A DNA stretch of 64,000 nucleotides from Yersinia enterocolitica subsp. enterocolitica (GTDB lineage: Bacteria; Pseudomonadota; Gammaproteobacteria; Enterobacterales; Enterobacteriaceae), in contig NZ_LR590469.1 in the NCBI RefSeq assembly GCF_901472495.1, positions 4,216,001 to 4,280,000 on the forward strand. Direction: 5' to 3'. The notes beneath the pieces were generated by a model that was not told the origin of the DNA, searched no databases, and was given only the letters and a program-made list of their open reading frames with translations. The translations under genes were made by a program, and so were the position numbers. This document shows positions 11,831 through 21,571 of this stretch, piece by piece (position 1 is the first letter of the stretch; every line of letters begins with the position of its first letter).

Positions 11831-11868
11831 ATCAATTTTACTCGCCGCGATTTATTCAGCGCGATTTA

Positions 11869-12231
11869 TTAGCCGCGAAAAATACAACCCGCAGAACAAG
11901 TCTCTTTTACCATGACGGCGCTCAGTTCTGGTAATTGCGGTTTAAGCTGTTGCCAAATCCAGCTGGCCAGCACTTCACTGGTCGGATTTTCCAGACCAGG
12001 AATGTCATTCAAATAGTGATGGTCCAAACGTTCCCAAATCGGTTTAAACGCAGCTTTGAGTTCAGCAAAATCCATCACCCAGCCGGAGTGAGCATCAACT
12101 TCACCGGTGACCTCGATACGGATCATAAATGAATGGCCGTGCAAACGACCGCATTTGTGGCCCTCTGGTACATGGGGCAACAAGTGGGCAGCTTCAAACT
12201 GAAAATCTTTAAATAGGGTGGTGCTCATCAT
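11869..12231 (-). CDS. queD: 6-carboxytetrahydropterin synthase QueD
   Basis: Converts dihydroneopterin triphosphate to 6-carboxy-5,6,7,8-tetrahydropterin, the step before QueE. 120 aa, family length. Zinc-binding histidines are in FEAAHLL and GRLHGHSF; the catalytic Cys is in KCGRLHGH, and SEVLASWIW matches the family. Transcribed away from cysJIH. Its leader contains a terminator-like hairpin just before the start codon. Confidence 0.95.
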   Translation of the reverse strand: MMSTTLFKDFQFEAAHLLPHVPEGHKCGRLHGHSFMIRIEVTGEVDAHSGWVMDFAELKAAFKPIWERLDHHYLNDIPGLENPTSEVLASWIWQQLKPQLPELSAVMVKETCSAGCIFRG

Positions 12232-12248
12232 TCTGACCTTATTGACTC

Positions 12249-12297
12249 AAAAAAACGCCGCATAGTACCGGAAAGCATCGATGCTGGCTATGAATGC
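12249..12297 (-). terminator. terminator-like hairpin in the queD leader
   Basis: Read on the minus strand: an arm CATAG, the self-complementary AGCATCGATGCT, an arm CTATG, a GC-rich end GCGGCG, then seven T. It lies 18 bp upstream of the queD ATG, so it is in the 5' leader (or just upstream of the promoter). That is the layout of an attenuator, but no ligand-binding motif was recognised. Confidence 0.4.
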
Positions 12298-12595
12298 GCT
12301 AGCGGTGTGGCCTCCCGAGCCTGACGCGTTGTGCTTATCTACAGCGTAGCCTACTGATTTATATACAGACCGACTCAATCTGTGGCGCAATATCAGTGGG
12401 CACAAATTTCCTAATAAGTTGAACACTTTAACTCATATCTATTACCTGAAAAACCGCTTAGTCGTTTTGGTTATTTATTATTTCTATTGCTTCTTTAATT
12501 GTTATTATCGGGATGGTTAACCTTACAAACATCAAGATTTATTTGCTGAATATATCAGCTGACACTGGCTATAGCTTAAGGGAATTAGTACTGCA
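12298..12595. promoter_or_regulatory. divergent queD / cysJIH control region
   Basis: No gene seen. About 300 bp between the two divergent genes, AT-rich near cysJ. In enterics CysB with N-acetylserine activates cysJIH from this interval (established knowledge). I could not place the CysB site or the -35/-10 boxes with confidence. Confidence 0.5.
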
Positions 12596-14401
12596 ATGAC
12601 GACTCAGGTTCCTCCTAGTTCTTTACTTCCGCTATCGCCGGAGCAGTTAGCCCGCTTGCAGGCGGCGGTGGGTGAGTTTTCCCCAACCCAAATGGCATGG
12701 TTATCTGGCTACTTTTGGGGCATGGTTAATCAGCAACCCGGTGCGGTTGTTGCTCCTGCTGTAGCGGCCCCTGCGGCGGTAACTATTACCCTGATTTCTG
12801 CCTCTCAAACCGGTAATGCACGCCGCTTGGCCGAACAGTTACGCGATGACCTTGTGGCTGCCAAACTTAACGTCAATCTGGTTAACGCCGGTGATTATAA
12901 GTTTAAGCAGATCGCGCAAGAGCGCTTGCTGGTTATTGTGGCCTCCACTCAAGGTGAAGGTGAGCCGGCTGAAGAGGCTGTTGCCCTGCATAAGTTCCTA
13001 TTCTCTAAAAAAGCGCCGAAATTGCCAGAAACTGCCTTTGCGGTATTGGGTTTAGGCGATACCTCATACGAGCATTTTTGTCAGGCAGGCAAAGACTTCG
13101 ACAACAAATTGGCTGAGTTGGGTGCACAGCGATTATTGGAGAGAGTCGATGCTGATGTGGAATATCAAGAATCCGCACAGCAGTGGCGTCAACAAATTGT
13201 GGCGGCATTGCAGGCAAGAGTCCCCGCGCAATCAGCGGCTGCGGTAGCAGTAACACCAAGCGGCGCGGTTGATGAAATTACCTCCAGCCCATATAGCAAG
13301 GCTGCGCCACTGACCGCACAGTTATCTGTGCAGCAAAAAGTGACCGGCCGCAACTCTGAGAAAGATGTACGCCATATTGAAATTGATTTAGGGGACTCCG
13401 GGCTGCGCTATCAGCCGGGCGATGCTCTGGGTATCTGGTTTGATAATGACCCGGCATTGGTCGAAGAGTTGTTGGCGCTATTGTGGCTTAAAGGTGATGA
13501 GCAGGTCAGTATTGATGGGCAGAATATATCGCTGTCGCAAGCACTGCGCAGCCATCTTGAGCTGACACAAAATACCACCCTGATCGTCGATAAATATGCA
13601 GCACTTTCCCGTGATGAAAAATTGATTGCTTTGCTGGCGGATAAATCAGCGCTGCAACATTATGCGAAGAATACCCCAATTGTTGATATGGTTCGTCAGG
13701 CCCCTTCAGACCTGAATGCCGATCAACTGGTTGCGCTGTTACGGCCACTAACACCTCGGCTCTATTCCATCGCCTCCTCACAGGCTGAAACCGAGAATGA
13801 AGTGCATGTTACGGTCGGTGTGGTGCGCTATGACATTGATGGTCGGCCACGTACTGGTGGTGCATCGGGTTATCTGGCAGATCGGCTGGAAGTGGATGGT
13901 GATATTCGCATTTTTATCGAACATAACGATAACTTCCGTTTACCCACTAACCCAGAAACGCCAGTGATAATGATTGGGCCAGGAACCGGTATCGCCCCCT
14001 TCCGTGCGTTTATGCAGCAGCGCGAAGCCGATGGTGCTACGGGCAAGAACTGGTTACTTTTCGGCAACCCGCATTTTACTGAAGATTTTCTCTATCAGGT
14101 CGAATGGCAACGCTATGTCAAAGATGGCTTGCTGACTCGTATTGATCTGGCATGGTCGCGCGATCAAGCCGATAAAATATATGTACAAGACAAACTGCGC
14201 GAACAAGGTGCAGAACTGTGGAACTGGATCCAACAAGGTGCCCACATTTACGTCTGTGGTGATGCTAATCGCATGGCGAAAGACGTTGAGCAGGTTTTAC
14301 TGGACGTGGTGGCTCTGCACGGCGCGATGGATGCTGAGCAGGCTGATGAATATTTAAGTGAGCTGCGCCTGGCGCGCCGTTATCAGCGGGATGTGTACTG
14401 A
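12596..14401 (+). CDS. cysJ: sulfite reductase flavoprotein alpha subunit CysJ
   Basis: Passes electrons from NADPH through FAD and FMN to CysI for six-electron reduction of sulfite to sulfide; the holoenzyme is alpha8beta4 in the cytoplasm. 601 aa. N-terminal flavodoxin domain ([15 protein letters not shown] near residue 68, [12 protein letters not shown]), then the FAD domain ([19 protein letters not shown]) and the NADP-binding domain ([26 protein letters not shown]) ending in RYQRDVY. The stop overlaps the cysI start by one base (TGATG), so the two are translationally coupled. Confidence 0.98.
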   Translation: MTTQVPPSSLLPLSPEQLARLQAAVGEFSPTQMAWLSGYFWGMVNQQPGAVVAPAVAAPAAVTITLISASQTGNARRLAEQLRDDLVAAKLNVNLVNAGDYKFKQIAQERLLVIVASTQGEGEPAEEAVALHKFLFSKKAPKLPETAFAVLGLGDTSYEHFCQAGKDFDNKLAELGAQRLLERVDADVEYQESAQQWRQQIVAALQARVPAQSAAAVAVTPSGAVDEITSSPYSKAAPLTAQLSVQQKVTGRNSEKDVRHIEIDLGDSGLRYQPGDALGIWFDNDPALVEELLALLWLKGDEQVSIDGQNISLSQALRSHLELTQNTTLIVDKYAALSRDEKLIALLADKSALQHYAKNTPIVDMVRQAPSDLNADQLVALLRPLTPRLYSIASSQAETENEVHVTVGVVRYDIDGRPRTGGASGYLADRLEVDGDIRIFIEHNDNFRLPTNPETPVIMIGPGTGIAPFRAFMQQREADGATGKNWLLFGNPHFTEDFLYQVEWQRYVKDGLLTRIDLAWSRDQADKIYVQDKLREQGAELWNWIQQGAHIYVCGDANRMAKDVEQVLLDVVALHGAMDAEQADEYLSELRLARRYQRDVY

Positions 14402-16131
14402 TGAGTGAAAAACACCTTGGGCCGTTGGTCGTGACGGGAAAACTTTCTGACGGCGAGCGCATGAAGTCGCAAAGTAACTTCTTACGCGGGACGATTGCAG
14501 AAGATTTGAATGACGGGCTGACCGGCGGGTTCAACGGCGATAACTTCTTGCTGATCCGCTTTCACGGTATGTATCAACAAGATGACCGTGATATCCGTGC
14601 CGAGCGCGCTGAACAGAAGCTGGAACCCCGTCACGCCATGATGTTGCGTTGCCGTTTACCCGGCGGAATCATTACCCCGCAACAGTGGTTGGGTATTGAT
14701 AAGTTTGCTGCGGATAATACCTTATATGGCAGTATCCGTATCACTAACCGCCAGACATTCCAGTTTCATGGCATTTTGAAAGGGAATGTGAAACCAGCTC
14801 ACCAGTTGCTCAATCAATTAGGTTTGGATGCATTGGCGACGGCAAATGATGTTAACCGTAACGTGCTTTGCACCTCGAATCCGGTGGAATCAGTGCTCCA
14901 TCAGGAAGCTTATGAATGGGCGAAGAAAATTTCTGAACATTTACTGCCGCGCACCCGTGCTTACGCTGAAATTTGGCTGGATGCAGAAAAAGTCGCGACC
15001 ACGGATGAAGAACCGATCCTCGGTGCTACTTATTTGCCACGCAAATTTAAAACCACGGTAGTTATTCCGCCGCAAAATGATGTGGATCTCCATGCCAATG
15101 ACCTTAACTTTGTCGCTGTGGCAGACAAGGGCAAGTTAGTCGGCTTTAACGTGCTGGTCGGCGGTGGGTTATCCATTGCTCACGGTGATAAGAATACTTA
15201 CCCACGTAAAGCCAGTGAATTCGGCTATATCCCATTGCAACACACTTTGGCGATTGCTGAAGCGGTGGTGACCACTCAACGTGATTGGGGTAACCGCACT
15301 GATCGTAAGAATGCGAAAACCAAATATACGCTAGAGCGTGTTGGTGTTGAGGTGTTCAAAGCCGAAGTTGAAAAGCGCGCCGGGGTGAGTTTCGGAGCCA
15401 TCAAACCTTATCAATTTACTGGCCGTGGTGACCGTATCGGTTGGGTAAAAGGTATTGATAAAAAGTGGCATCTGACCTTATTTATCGAAAATGGCCGTTT
15501 GCTGGATTATCCAGGCCGCAGTCTGAAAACTGGCGTGGCGGAAATTGCCAAAATCCATCAGGGCGATTTCCGTTTAACCGCTAACCAGAACCTGATTGTG
15601 GCTGGCGTGCCGGAAAAAGACAAAGCGCGCATTGAAGCTCTGGCCCGCGAGCATGGCCTGATGGATGACAGTGTCAGCCCGCAGCGTGAAAATTCAATGG
15701 CTTGTGTTTCATTCCCAACTTGCCCATTGGCGATGGCGGAGGCTGAACGCTTCCTGCCGGAATTTGTCACCCGTATTGAAGGTATTTTGCAACAGCACGG
15801 TCTGCCCGATGAGCATATTGTGATGCGCGTCACCGGTTGCCCTAATGGTTGTGGCCGTGCTTTATTGGCTGAAATGGGGCTGGTGGGGAAAGCGGTGGGC
15901 CGATATAACCTGCATCTGGGCGGCAATCGCGAAGGTACGCGAATACCGCGGATGTATCGTGAAAACATCACCGAAGATGAAATTCTGGCCATTACCGATC
16001 AATTGGTCGAGCGCTGGGCGAAGGAACGTCATACTGATGAAGGTTTCGGTGATTTTGTTATTCGCGTCGGTGTTATTGCTCCGGTGATAGATTCAGCCCA
16101 CGACTTTTATGATGTTCAGGAGGCGGTGTGA
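14401..16131 (+). CDS. cysI: sulfite reductase hemoprotein beta subunit CysI
   Basis: Catalytic subunit with siroheme and a [4Fe-4S] cluster; reduces sulfite to sulfide. 576 aa. Substrate-binding basic residues occur in [14 protein letters not shown]. The four cluster cysteines are in [13 protein letters not shown] together with the preceding ACVSFP, and in [10 protein letters not shown]. Its siroheme is supplied by CysG, encoded nearby at 19.2 kb. The cysH GTG start overlaps the cysI stop. Confidence 0.98.
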   Translation: MSEKHLGPLVVTGKLSDGERMKSQSNFLRGTIAEDLNDGLTGGFNGDNFLLIRFHGMYQQDDRDIRAERAEQKLEPRHAMMLRCRLPGGIITPQQWLGIDKFAADNTLYGSIRITNRQTFQFHGILKGNVKPAHQLLNQLGLDALATANDVNRNVLCTSNPVESVLHQEAYEWAKKISEHLLPRTRAYAEIWLDAEKVATTDEEPILGATYLPRKFKTTVVIPPQNDVDLHANDLNFVAVADKGKLVGFNVLVGGGLSIAHGDKNTYPRKASEFGYIPLQHTLAIAEAVVTTQRDWGNRTDRKNAKTKYTLERVGVEVFKAEVEKRAGVSFGAIKPYQFTGRGDRIGWVKGIDKKWHLTLFIENGRLLDYPGRSLKTGVAEIAKIHQGDFRLTANQNLIVAGVPEKDKARIEALAREHGLMDDSVSPQRENSMACVSFPTCPLAMAEAERFLPEFVTRIEGILQQHGLPDEHIVMRVTGCPNGCGRALLAEMGLVGKAVGRYNLHLGGNREGTRIPRMYRENITEDEILAITDQLVERWAKERHTDEGFGDFVIRVGVIAPVIDSAHDFYDVQEAV

Positions 16132-16862
16132 GCCAATTTAATCTCAATGAACTTAATGCGCTGCCGAAAGCGGAACAAGCGGCGGCATTGGCGCTGGTTA
16201 ATGGGCAATTGGAGCATCTAACCGCACAGGAGCGCGTCAGCTGGGCGTTGGAAAATCTACCCGGTGAGTTTGTGCTCTCTTCCAGCTTTGGTATTCAGGC
16301 CGCAGTTTGCTTGCATCTGGTGACACGCCAGCAGCCTGATATCCCGGTGATTCTCACTGATACCGGTTATCTGTTCCCAGAAACCTATCAATTTATTGAC
16401 TCTCTCACCGAAAAACTTCAGCTCAATTTGCAGGTGTTTCGCGCGCAGCAAAGCCCTGCCTGGCAAGAAGCCCGTTATGGCAAACTGTGGGAGCAGGGTG
16501 TTGAGGGGATTGAGCGCTACAATGATTTGAATAAAGTTGAGCCAATGAATCGCGCACTGGAAACCTTAGGTGCTCAAACCTGGTTTGCGGGGCTGCGTCG
16601 TGAACAATCGGGGAGTCGTGCAAAACTACCCGTTTTGGCAATTGCGCGCGGGGTCTTCAAGTTGCTTCCTATCATTGATTGGGATAACCGCCAGGTTTAT
16701 CAGTATTTGACGCAACATGGCTTGAGCTACCATCCACTGTGGGAGCAGGGTTATCTCTCTGTCGGTGATACCCATACCACCCGTAAATGGGAACCGGGTA
16801 TGAGTGAAGAAGAGACGCGTTTCTTCGGCCTAAAACGTGAATGTGGTTTGCATGAAAGCTGA
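16128..16862 (+). CDS. cysH: phosphoadenosine phosphosulfate reductase CysH
   Basis: Reduces PAPS to sulfite with thioredoxin. 244 aa from a GTG start with a strong ribosome-binding site CAGGAGG at 16117-16123. PP-loop motif [14 protein letters not shown], substrate-binding [16 protein letters not shown], and the C-terminal catalytic KRECGLHES. Third gene of the cysJIH operon, which completes reduction of the PAPS made by CysDNC. Confidence 0.97.
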   Translation: MSQFNLNELNALPKAEQAAALALVNGQLEHLTAQERVSWALENLPGEFVLSSSFGIQAAVCLHLVTRQQPDIPVILTDTGYLFPETYQFIDSLTEKLQLNLQVFRAQQSPAWQEARYGKLWEQGVEGIERYNDLNKVEPMNRALETLGAQTWFAGLRREQSGSRAKLPVLAIARGVFKLLPIIDWDNRQVYQYLTQHGLSYHPLWEQGYLSVGDTHTTRKWEPGMSEEETRFFGLKRECGLHES

Positions 16863-16888
16863 TCGCTCAATGAGTGAAGGGTTTACCA

Positions 16889-16908
16889 CACCGAGGGGCT
16901 CTTCGGTG
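16889..16908. terminator. weak hairpin after cysH
   Basis: CACCGA, 8-nt loop, TCGGTG, 27 bp after the cysH stop. Short and without a T-run; it may end cysJIH or shield it from the converging hicAB transcript. Confidence 0.3.
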
Positions 16909-16974
16909 ACTTACGTCGCTATGACCCCAACGGCACGATTCCCCTTCATTTGACTTTGCCAGCAGTTTGGGGCA

Positions 16975-17382
16975 CTAACGAGCTATTCGCTCACGTGCCA
17001 ACTCTGCCAGAAACTGGCTACGATTCTTATAACCACGGTGGGTGGCGATAAACTTATCAATCGCAGTGAGTAGATTCTGTGACATCGTCAGATTAAATTT
17101 TATTGCCTTACTTTCATACTTGGCTGGATCGATCTCGACAAACCCCAAAATGCCGCCATCTTCTTTTAAACGCGGATCATTGATATACCGTTGTGGATCT
17201 TTGGGAGGCGTTGGTAATGGAAAACCTTCATCCATTAGCGCCTCAATATGAGTGGCAAAGGCTTCTTCAGCATTCTGACTAATCTCCGCAAAGGTGTTAC
17301 CCGCAAAGAAGCAGCCGTCAATATCGGGAAAATAGCCGTCGAATCCTTCTACAGTACTGAAGATGAAAATAGGGTAGATCAT
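16975..17382 (-). CDS. hicB: HicB family antitoxin
   Basis: Antitoxin that binds and neutralises HicA and represses its own operon. 135 aa starting at MIYPIF. The N-terminal HicB fold is recognisable (DGYFPDIDGCFFAGNTFAEISQ, then the AFATHIEAL helix). Residues about 95-135 (FNLTMSQNLLTAIDKF ... RSQFLAELARERI) form a ribbon-helix-helix DNA-binding domain. A longer in-frame start at 17421 would begin inside the ERIC remnant and is less likely. Downstream of hicA on the same strand. Confidence 0.85.
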   Translation of the reverse strand: MIYPIFIFSTVEGFDGYFPDIDGCFFAGNTFAEISQNAEEAFATHIEALMDEGFPLPTPPKDPQRYINDPRLKEDGGILGFVEIDPAKYESKAIKFNLTMSQNLLTAIDKFIATHRGYKNRSQFLAELARERIAR

Positions 17383-17401
17383 GGTTAACTCCCCAAGCTG
17401 T

Positions 17402-17500
17402 TTATACCTGTCTGGTAGCAAGCTGCACCTGTGTTGGCCGCCCCAGCGACTTACTTGTGTAAGCTCTTGGGGAGGTGCAACTTGAACTATTTAGGGTATA
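17402..17500. repeat. shortened ERIC element inside hicAB
   Basis: Outer ends TTATACC... and ...GGGTATA and the core GCGACTTACTTGTGTAAGCT are present, but the unit is only about 99 bp, so internal parts are missing. It fills nearly all of the space between hicA and hicB and must be transcribed as part of their mRNA. Confidence 0.75.
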
Positions 17501-17509
17501 CCGCGTTGC

Positions 17510-17710
17510 TTAAATCAATTTAATCCCGGCAATCTGCTGAGCTTGCCGCAGCATGCCTTTGGATAACTCTTTGCGTGGATGAGGGAGCGTAATAATTTTA
17601 CGGATACCTGGTTTACACAGAGTGATATGGCTCCCATCATTAGTTTTTTTACCTCCTCTGATTTGCCAGCCCGCATCCTGCAATCGCTTTATTAATTCGC
17701 CACTCTCCAT
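17510..17710 (-). CDS. hicA: HicA family mRNA interferase toxin
   Basis: Small double-stranded-RNA-binding-fold toxin that cleaves mRNA. 66 aa: MESGELIKRLQDAGWQIRGG, then the catalytic histidine in NDGSHITLCKPG, and the ITLPHPRKELSKGMLRQAQQIAG C-terminal half that is typical of HicA. Good ribosome-binding site (AGGAGG at 17715-17720, minus strand). First gene of the operon; hicB follows after an ERIC remnant. Confidence 0.85.
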   Translation of the reverse strand: MESGELIKRLQDAGWQIRGGKKTNDGSHITLCKPGIRKIITLPHPRKELSKGMLRQAQQIAGIKLI

Positions 17711-17730
17711 GTGACCTCCTGGTGAGTACT

Positions 17731-17787
17731 GGTAGGTATCATACCCACCAGCAAGATTGAGTCAATTATTTATAGGTATCATACCTA
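17731..17787 (-). promoter_or_regulatory. paired operator palindromes upstream of hicA
   Basis: Two copies of the odd palindrome TAGGTAT-C-ATACCTA: 17773-17787 is perfect; 17731-17749 (GGTAGGTAT-C-ATACCCACC) has one mismatch but longer arms. Their centres are 40 bp apart, close to four helical turns, and both lie within 80 bp of the hicA start. This suits cooperative binding by the ribbon-helix-helix domain of HicB (inference). Confidence 0.65.
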
Positions 17788-17896
17788 CCAAAAGTTATAC
17801 GCGGAAAACACGGAAAAGGGCGACCGTACTGATCGCCTTTGATTTGAATTAATTGGTTTTTTTATTTTTTTTGCGTGGTGTTTCGCATAGTGGAAA

Positions 17897-18931
17897 CTAT
17901 TTTTTAGCGGCAGCTAACTCTTGTATCAGTGGCAGCAATATCTGTACGGTATCGTGCGTACGTTTGGTGATTCGGCCCGGTAAGAATTTATCCAGATAAT
18001 TTAAGTTATCCAGTTGGCTTTGATGACGAGTGGTTCCCTGTGGGAAATGCTTACTGATAGCTCGTTGTTGGCAGCCATCTTTATTGCCCAATGTGTAGTT
18101 GCTGGCCTCGACGAATAACACCGGTATCCCTGTAGAATCAAAAGCATCCTTTTCTACCCGACATGGCGAAGTCACTTTATCTTTTACGGTGGAAGCTGTA
18201 ATGCCATAGCGGCGCGCCAGCGCCAGTGCCTGATCCCTGGCAGCCTGAGCCGAAGGTTGGTTACTGGCATTAAAATAGAGGCGATCGCCAGTGATCAGGT
18301 TATCTAAATTGATCACCAGCAACGTGTTGGTTTTCTCTGCCGGACTCATTCTTTGTAGATAATTTTCAGTGCCTTGCGCGCCGATTTCCTCGGCACTGAG
18401 CGCGACAAAACGCACATCATAGCGCAGAGAGGTTGCTTTGAGGCGCTCCGCCAGCTCCAGCATCACACCCACGCCAGCGGCATTGTCATCAACACCTTGC
18501 AAGGTCAGACCGCCCAGATTTTTATCTAAATCTTTATCACTTTGCGGGGTGTAAGTATCAAAGTGCGCCATGATGACTATCTGTTTTTGAGCATCTTCTT
18601 TATTGGTTGATACGTTGCGAGCAGCAATTACCGAGGTGGCACTGACGTTGCGCCAGCTTTGCTTGCCATTTTTACTGGTATAGAGATAACGGGTATTGAA
18701 GCCACGTAAATCACTCTGATAGCCCATCTGCTGAAAACGATGATTAATATACTCAGCTGCCAGTAATTCAGCAGGGCTGCCTGCCATGCGGCCAGGAAAG
18801 TAGGTACTGATATGGCGAACTTGTTGTTCAGCTATTTGACCGGTGGCGGGAGATGTCGCTGCCTGAAGTGGCAGGACGGTCGTTAAACTCAGCGTAAAGA
18901 GTGCCCACTTTAGGCAACGACGGGAAAGCAT
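17897..18931 (-). CDS. iap: alkaline phosphatase isozyme conversion aminopeptidase Iap
   Basis: Periplasmic/exported M28-family zinc aminopeptidase; in E. coli it trims N-terminal Arg from alkaline phosphatase. 344 aa with signal peptide (MLSRRCLKWALFTLSLTTVL, cleavage after LQA). Zinc ligands: His/Asp in IMAHFDTY, Asp in GVDDNAAGVGVMLELA, the catalytic and ligand Glu pair in SAEEIGAQG. Between cysH and the cys operon as in E. coli, with hicAB inserted beside it. Confidence 0.93.
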   Translation of the reverse strand: MLSRRCLKWALFTLSLTTVLPLQAATSPATGQIAEQQVRHISTYFPGRMAGSPAELLAAEYINHRFQQMGYQSDLRGFNTRYLYTSKNGKQSWRNVSATSVIAARNVSTNKEDAQKQIVIMAHFDTYTPQSDKDLDKNLGGLTLQGVDDNAAGVGVMLELAERLKATSLRYDVRFVALSAEEIGAQGTENYLQRMSPAEKTNTLLVINLDNLITGDRLYFNASNQPSAQAARDQALALARRYGITASTVKDKVTSPCRVEKDAFDSTGIPVLFVEASNYTLGNKDGCQQRAISKHFPQGTTRHQSQLDNLNYLDKFLPGRITKRTHDTVQILLPLIQELAAAKK

Positions 18932-19223
18932 ACCGAAATATCCTTGTTTATAGTCTGCGCTATACCTGTTGGCATAGATAACGTCATTAGTATGGGAGTG
19001 TCGTGTGTAATAGACAATCCGTATGGCTCCTAAAGTGCAGATATTTATGTCAGCAGATAAGAAAATTGCTCACAGTGATAATCTGAGTGACATCGCTGGG
19101 AACCTTACTATCACGCCTATATATCATTATGGAACTTGTAATTACTTTTAGTCATTTCATAAGGTCATAACCCCCCCCTATAGTCACCCTACGTATATGC
19201 TTATTATGTAATTGAAGGATGCT
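18932..19223. promoter_or_regulatory. divergent iap / cysGDNC control region
   Basis: No gene seen in 290 bp. It must hold the cysG operon promoter and, by analogy with other cys operons, a CysB site (not placed). A run of eight C at 19171-19178 lies about 45 bp before the cysG start. The ribosome-binding site AAGGA is at 19215-19219. Confidence 0.45.
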
Positions 19224-20642
19224 GTGGACTATCTACCTCTTTTTGCCGACTTGAAACGACGCCCGGTACTGGTCGTTGGTGGCGGTGAAGTTGCTGCGCG
19301 AAAAATTGACTTACTCCACCGCGCGGGCGCACAGGTGCGGGTAGTGGCACAGACTCTTTCATCGGAACTCGAGCAACAATATCAGGATGGCCGCATTGAC
19401 TGGCAGGCAAAGGATTTCTTGCCAGAACAGTTGGATGAGGTGTTTCTGGTGATTGCCGCGACTAACGATACGGCATTGAACGCGGCGGTTTTCGCGGCGG
19501 CAGATGAGCGGCATCTTTTGGCTAATGTGGTTGATGACCAACCCCGTTGTTCATTTATCTTTCCGTCGATTGTCGATCGCTCGCCGCTGGTGGTGGCGAT
19601 TTCTTCTGCCGGTCAGGCACCGGTTCTGGCACGTATTTTGCGCGAAAAGTTAGAAGCCTTATTACCCGGCAGTTTGGGCCATATGGCTGCTATCGCCGGG
19701 CGTTGGCGCGGGCGGGTGAAACAGCACATTGCTTCGATGGGGGAGCGCCGCCGTTTTTGGGAAAATGCCTTTAGCGGCCATTTTGCCAGTTTTGTCAGCC
19801 GGGGGCAGCTCGCGCAGGCCGAAGAACAACTGCAATTGTCATTGGAAGGGCAGAGCCGCACTCAGGGTGAAGTCGCCTTGGTGGGGGCGGGGCCAGGTGA
19901 CCCCGGTTTGTTAACTTTACGCGGTCTGCAAGTTATTCAGCAGGCTGATGTGGTGCTGTATGACCATTTAGTTAGCCCAGAAGTGCTGGATTTAGTTCGC
20001 CGTGATGCACAACGCATTTGTGTTGGTAAGCGAGCGGGGGCGCACTCGGTTGCCCAAGAAGAAACCAATCAATTATTAGTCACCTTAGCGCAGCGCGGCA
20101 AACGCGTGGTTCGGCTAAAAGGGGGCGATCCTTTTATCTTTGGTCGTGGTGGTGAAGAGCTGCAAGTTGTAGCGCGTGCGGGCATACCCTTTCACATCGT
20201 GCCGGGGGTGACAGCCGCTAGCGGGGCGACAGCCTATGCGGGTATTCCTCTGACTCACCGTGACTATGCACAAAGTGTGACATTTATTACCGGGCATTGC
20301 CGTGCTGATGGCGATGATGTGGATTGGCAGGCGCTCGCCCGTGGTCGCCAGACGTTGGCGATTTACATGGGCACAGTGAAAGCGGCTGAAATCAGCCAGC
20401 AATTAATCGCCCACGGCCGGGCCAGCACCACACCAGTGGCGGTGATTGGTCGGGGCACTCGTGCTGATCAACAAGTCCTGACGGGCACCTTGGCAGAGTT
20501 GGAATTATTAGCACATCAGGCTCCAACACCGGCACTGTTGGTTATCGGCGAAGTGGTGGATTTACATCACCAAATTGCCTGGTTTGGGCAACAACCTCAG
20601 ACTGAACAGGCCATCAGCCCGTCAGTCGTGAATTTGGCATAA
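19224..20642 (+). CDS. cysG: siroheme synthase CysG
   Basis: Trifunctional enzyme that makes siroheme from uroporphyrinogen III: C-terminal SAM-dependent methyltransferase ([40 protein letters not shown]), N-terminal NAD-dependent dehydrogenase/ferrochelatase ([31 protein letters not shown]). 472 aa from the GTG at 19224, chosen because AAGGA lies 5 bp upstream and the product then starts [10 protein letters not shown] like known CysG. Joined to cysDNC here, which places cofactor supply for CysI in the sulfur regulon; in E. coli cysG is with nir genes instead. Confidence 0.96.
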   Translation: MDYLPLFADLKRRPVLVVGGGEVAARKIDLLHRAGAQVRVVAQTLSSELEQQYQDGRIDWQAKDFLPEQLDEVFLVIAATNDTALNAAVFAAADERHLLANVVDDQPRCSFIFPSIVDRSPLVVAISSAGQAPVLARILREKLEALLPGSLGHMAAIAGRWRGRVKQHIASMGERRRFWENAFSGHFASFVSRGQLAQAEEQLQLSLEGQSRTQGEVALVGAGPGDPGLLTLRGLQVIQQADVVLYDHLVSPEVLDLVRRDAQRICVGKRAGAHSVAQEETNQLLVTLAQRGKRVVRLKGGDPFIFGRGGEELQVVARAGIPFHIVPGVTAASGATAYAGIPLTHRDYAQSVTFITGHCRADGDDVDWQALARGRQTLAIYMGTVKAAEISQQLIAHGRASTTPVAVIGRGTRADQQVLTGTLAELELLAHQAPTPALLVIGEVVDLHHQIAWFGQQPQTEQAISPSVVNLA

Positions 20643-20652
20643 AGGATCTGTT

Positions 20653-21561
20653 ATGGACGAAAAACGACTCACTCATTTGCGGCAATTGGAGGCGGAGAGT
20701 ATCCATATCATCCGTGAAGTGGCCGCCGAATTCGGTAACCCGGTGATGCTCTATTCCATCGGTAAAGACTCTTCCGTGATGCTGCATTTGGCGCGCAAGG
20801 CATTCTTCCCCGGTAACTTGCCATTCCCATTGTTGCATGTGGACACCGGCTGGAAATTCCGTGAAATGTATGAATTCCGTGACCACACGGCTAAAGCGTT
20901 TGGCTGTGAGTTGCTGGTGCACCGCAATCCGGAAGGGGTGGCGATGGGGATTAACCCATTTGTTCACGGCAGTGCCAAACACACCGATATCATGAAAACC
21001 GAAGGCCTTAAACAAGCGCTGAACAAATACGGTTTTGATGCTGCTTTTGGTGGAGCGCGGCGGGATGAAGAGAAATCTCGCGCCAAAGAACGTATCTATT
21101 CGTTCCGTGACCGTTTCCATCGCTGGGACCCGAAAAACCAGCGCCCGGAGCTGTGGCATAACTACAACGGCCAGATTAACAAAGGTGAAAGTATTCGCGT
21201 CTTCCCGCTGTCTAACTGGACTGAGCTGGATATCTGGCAATATATCTTCCTGGAAAAAATCGACATTGTGCCGTTGTATTTGGCGAAACCACGGCCAGTG
21301 GTGGAGCGCGACGGGATGTTGCTGATGGTGGACGACGATCGTATTGATTTGCAGCCGGGCGAAGTGATTACTCAGAAGATGGTGCGTTTTCGCACTTTAG
21401 GTTGCTGGCCACTGACCGGTGCGGTGGCGTCCGAGACGCAAACCTTGCCTGCCATTATCGAAGAGATGCTTATCTCGACCACCAGCGAACGTCAGGGTCG
21501 TATGATCGACCGCGATCAATCCGGCTCCATGGAGCTTAAAAAGCGTCAGGGATATTTCTGA
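20653..21561 (+). CDS. cysD: sulfate adenylyltransferase subunit 2 CysD
   Basis: Catalytic subunit of ATP sulfurylase; forms APS from ATP and sulfate together with the GTPase CysN. 302 aa. PP-loop [48 protein letters not shown] and the C-terminal [19 protein letters not shown] are conserved. 10 bp after cysG and 10 bp before cysN: one operon. Confidence 0.98.
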   Translation: MDEKRLTHLRQLEAESIHIIREVAAEFGNPVMLYSIGKDSSVMLHLARKAFFPGNLPFPLLHVDTGWKFREMYEFRDHTAKAFGCELLVHRNPEGVAMGINPFVHGSAKHTDIMKTEGLKQALNKYGFDAAFGGARRDEEKSRAKERIYSFRDRFHRWDPKNQRPELWHNYNGQINKGESIRVFPLSNWTELDIWQYIFLEKIDIVPLYLAKPRPVVERDGMLLMVDDDRIDLQPGEVITQKMVRFRTLGCWPLTGAVASETQTLPAIIEEMLISTTSERQGRMIDRDQSGSMELKKRQGYF

Positions 21562-21571
21562 GGAGCGCCCG

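Noticed and set aside
12249..12360. Classical preQ1 riboswitch upstream of queD
   Set aside because: No A-rich tail and C-rich loop consensus of the preQ1-I aptamer was found; only a terminator-like hairpin is supported.
19171..19178. Poly-C run before cysG as a contingency locus
   Set aside because: Eight bases, outside coding sequence, position relative to the promoter unknown; too weak on its own.
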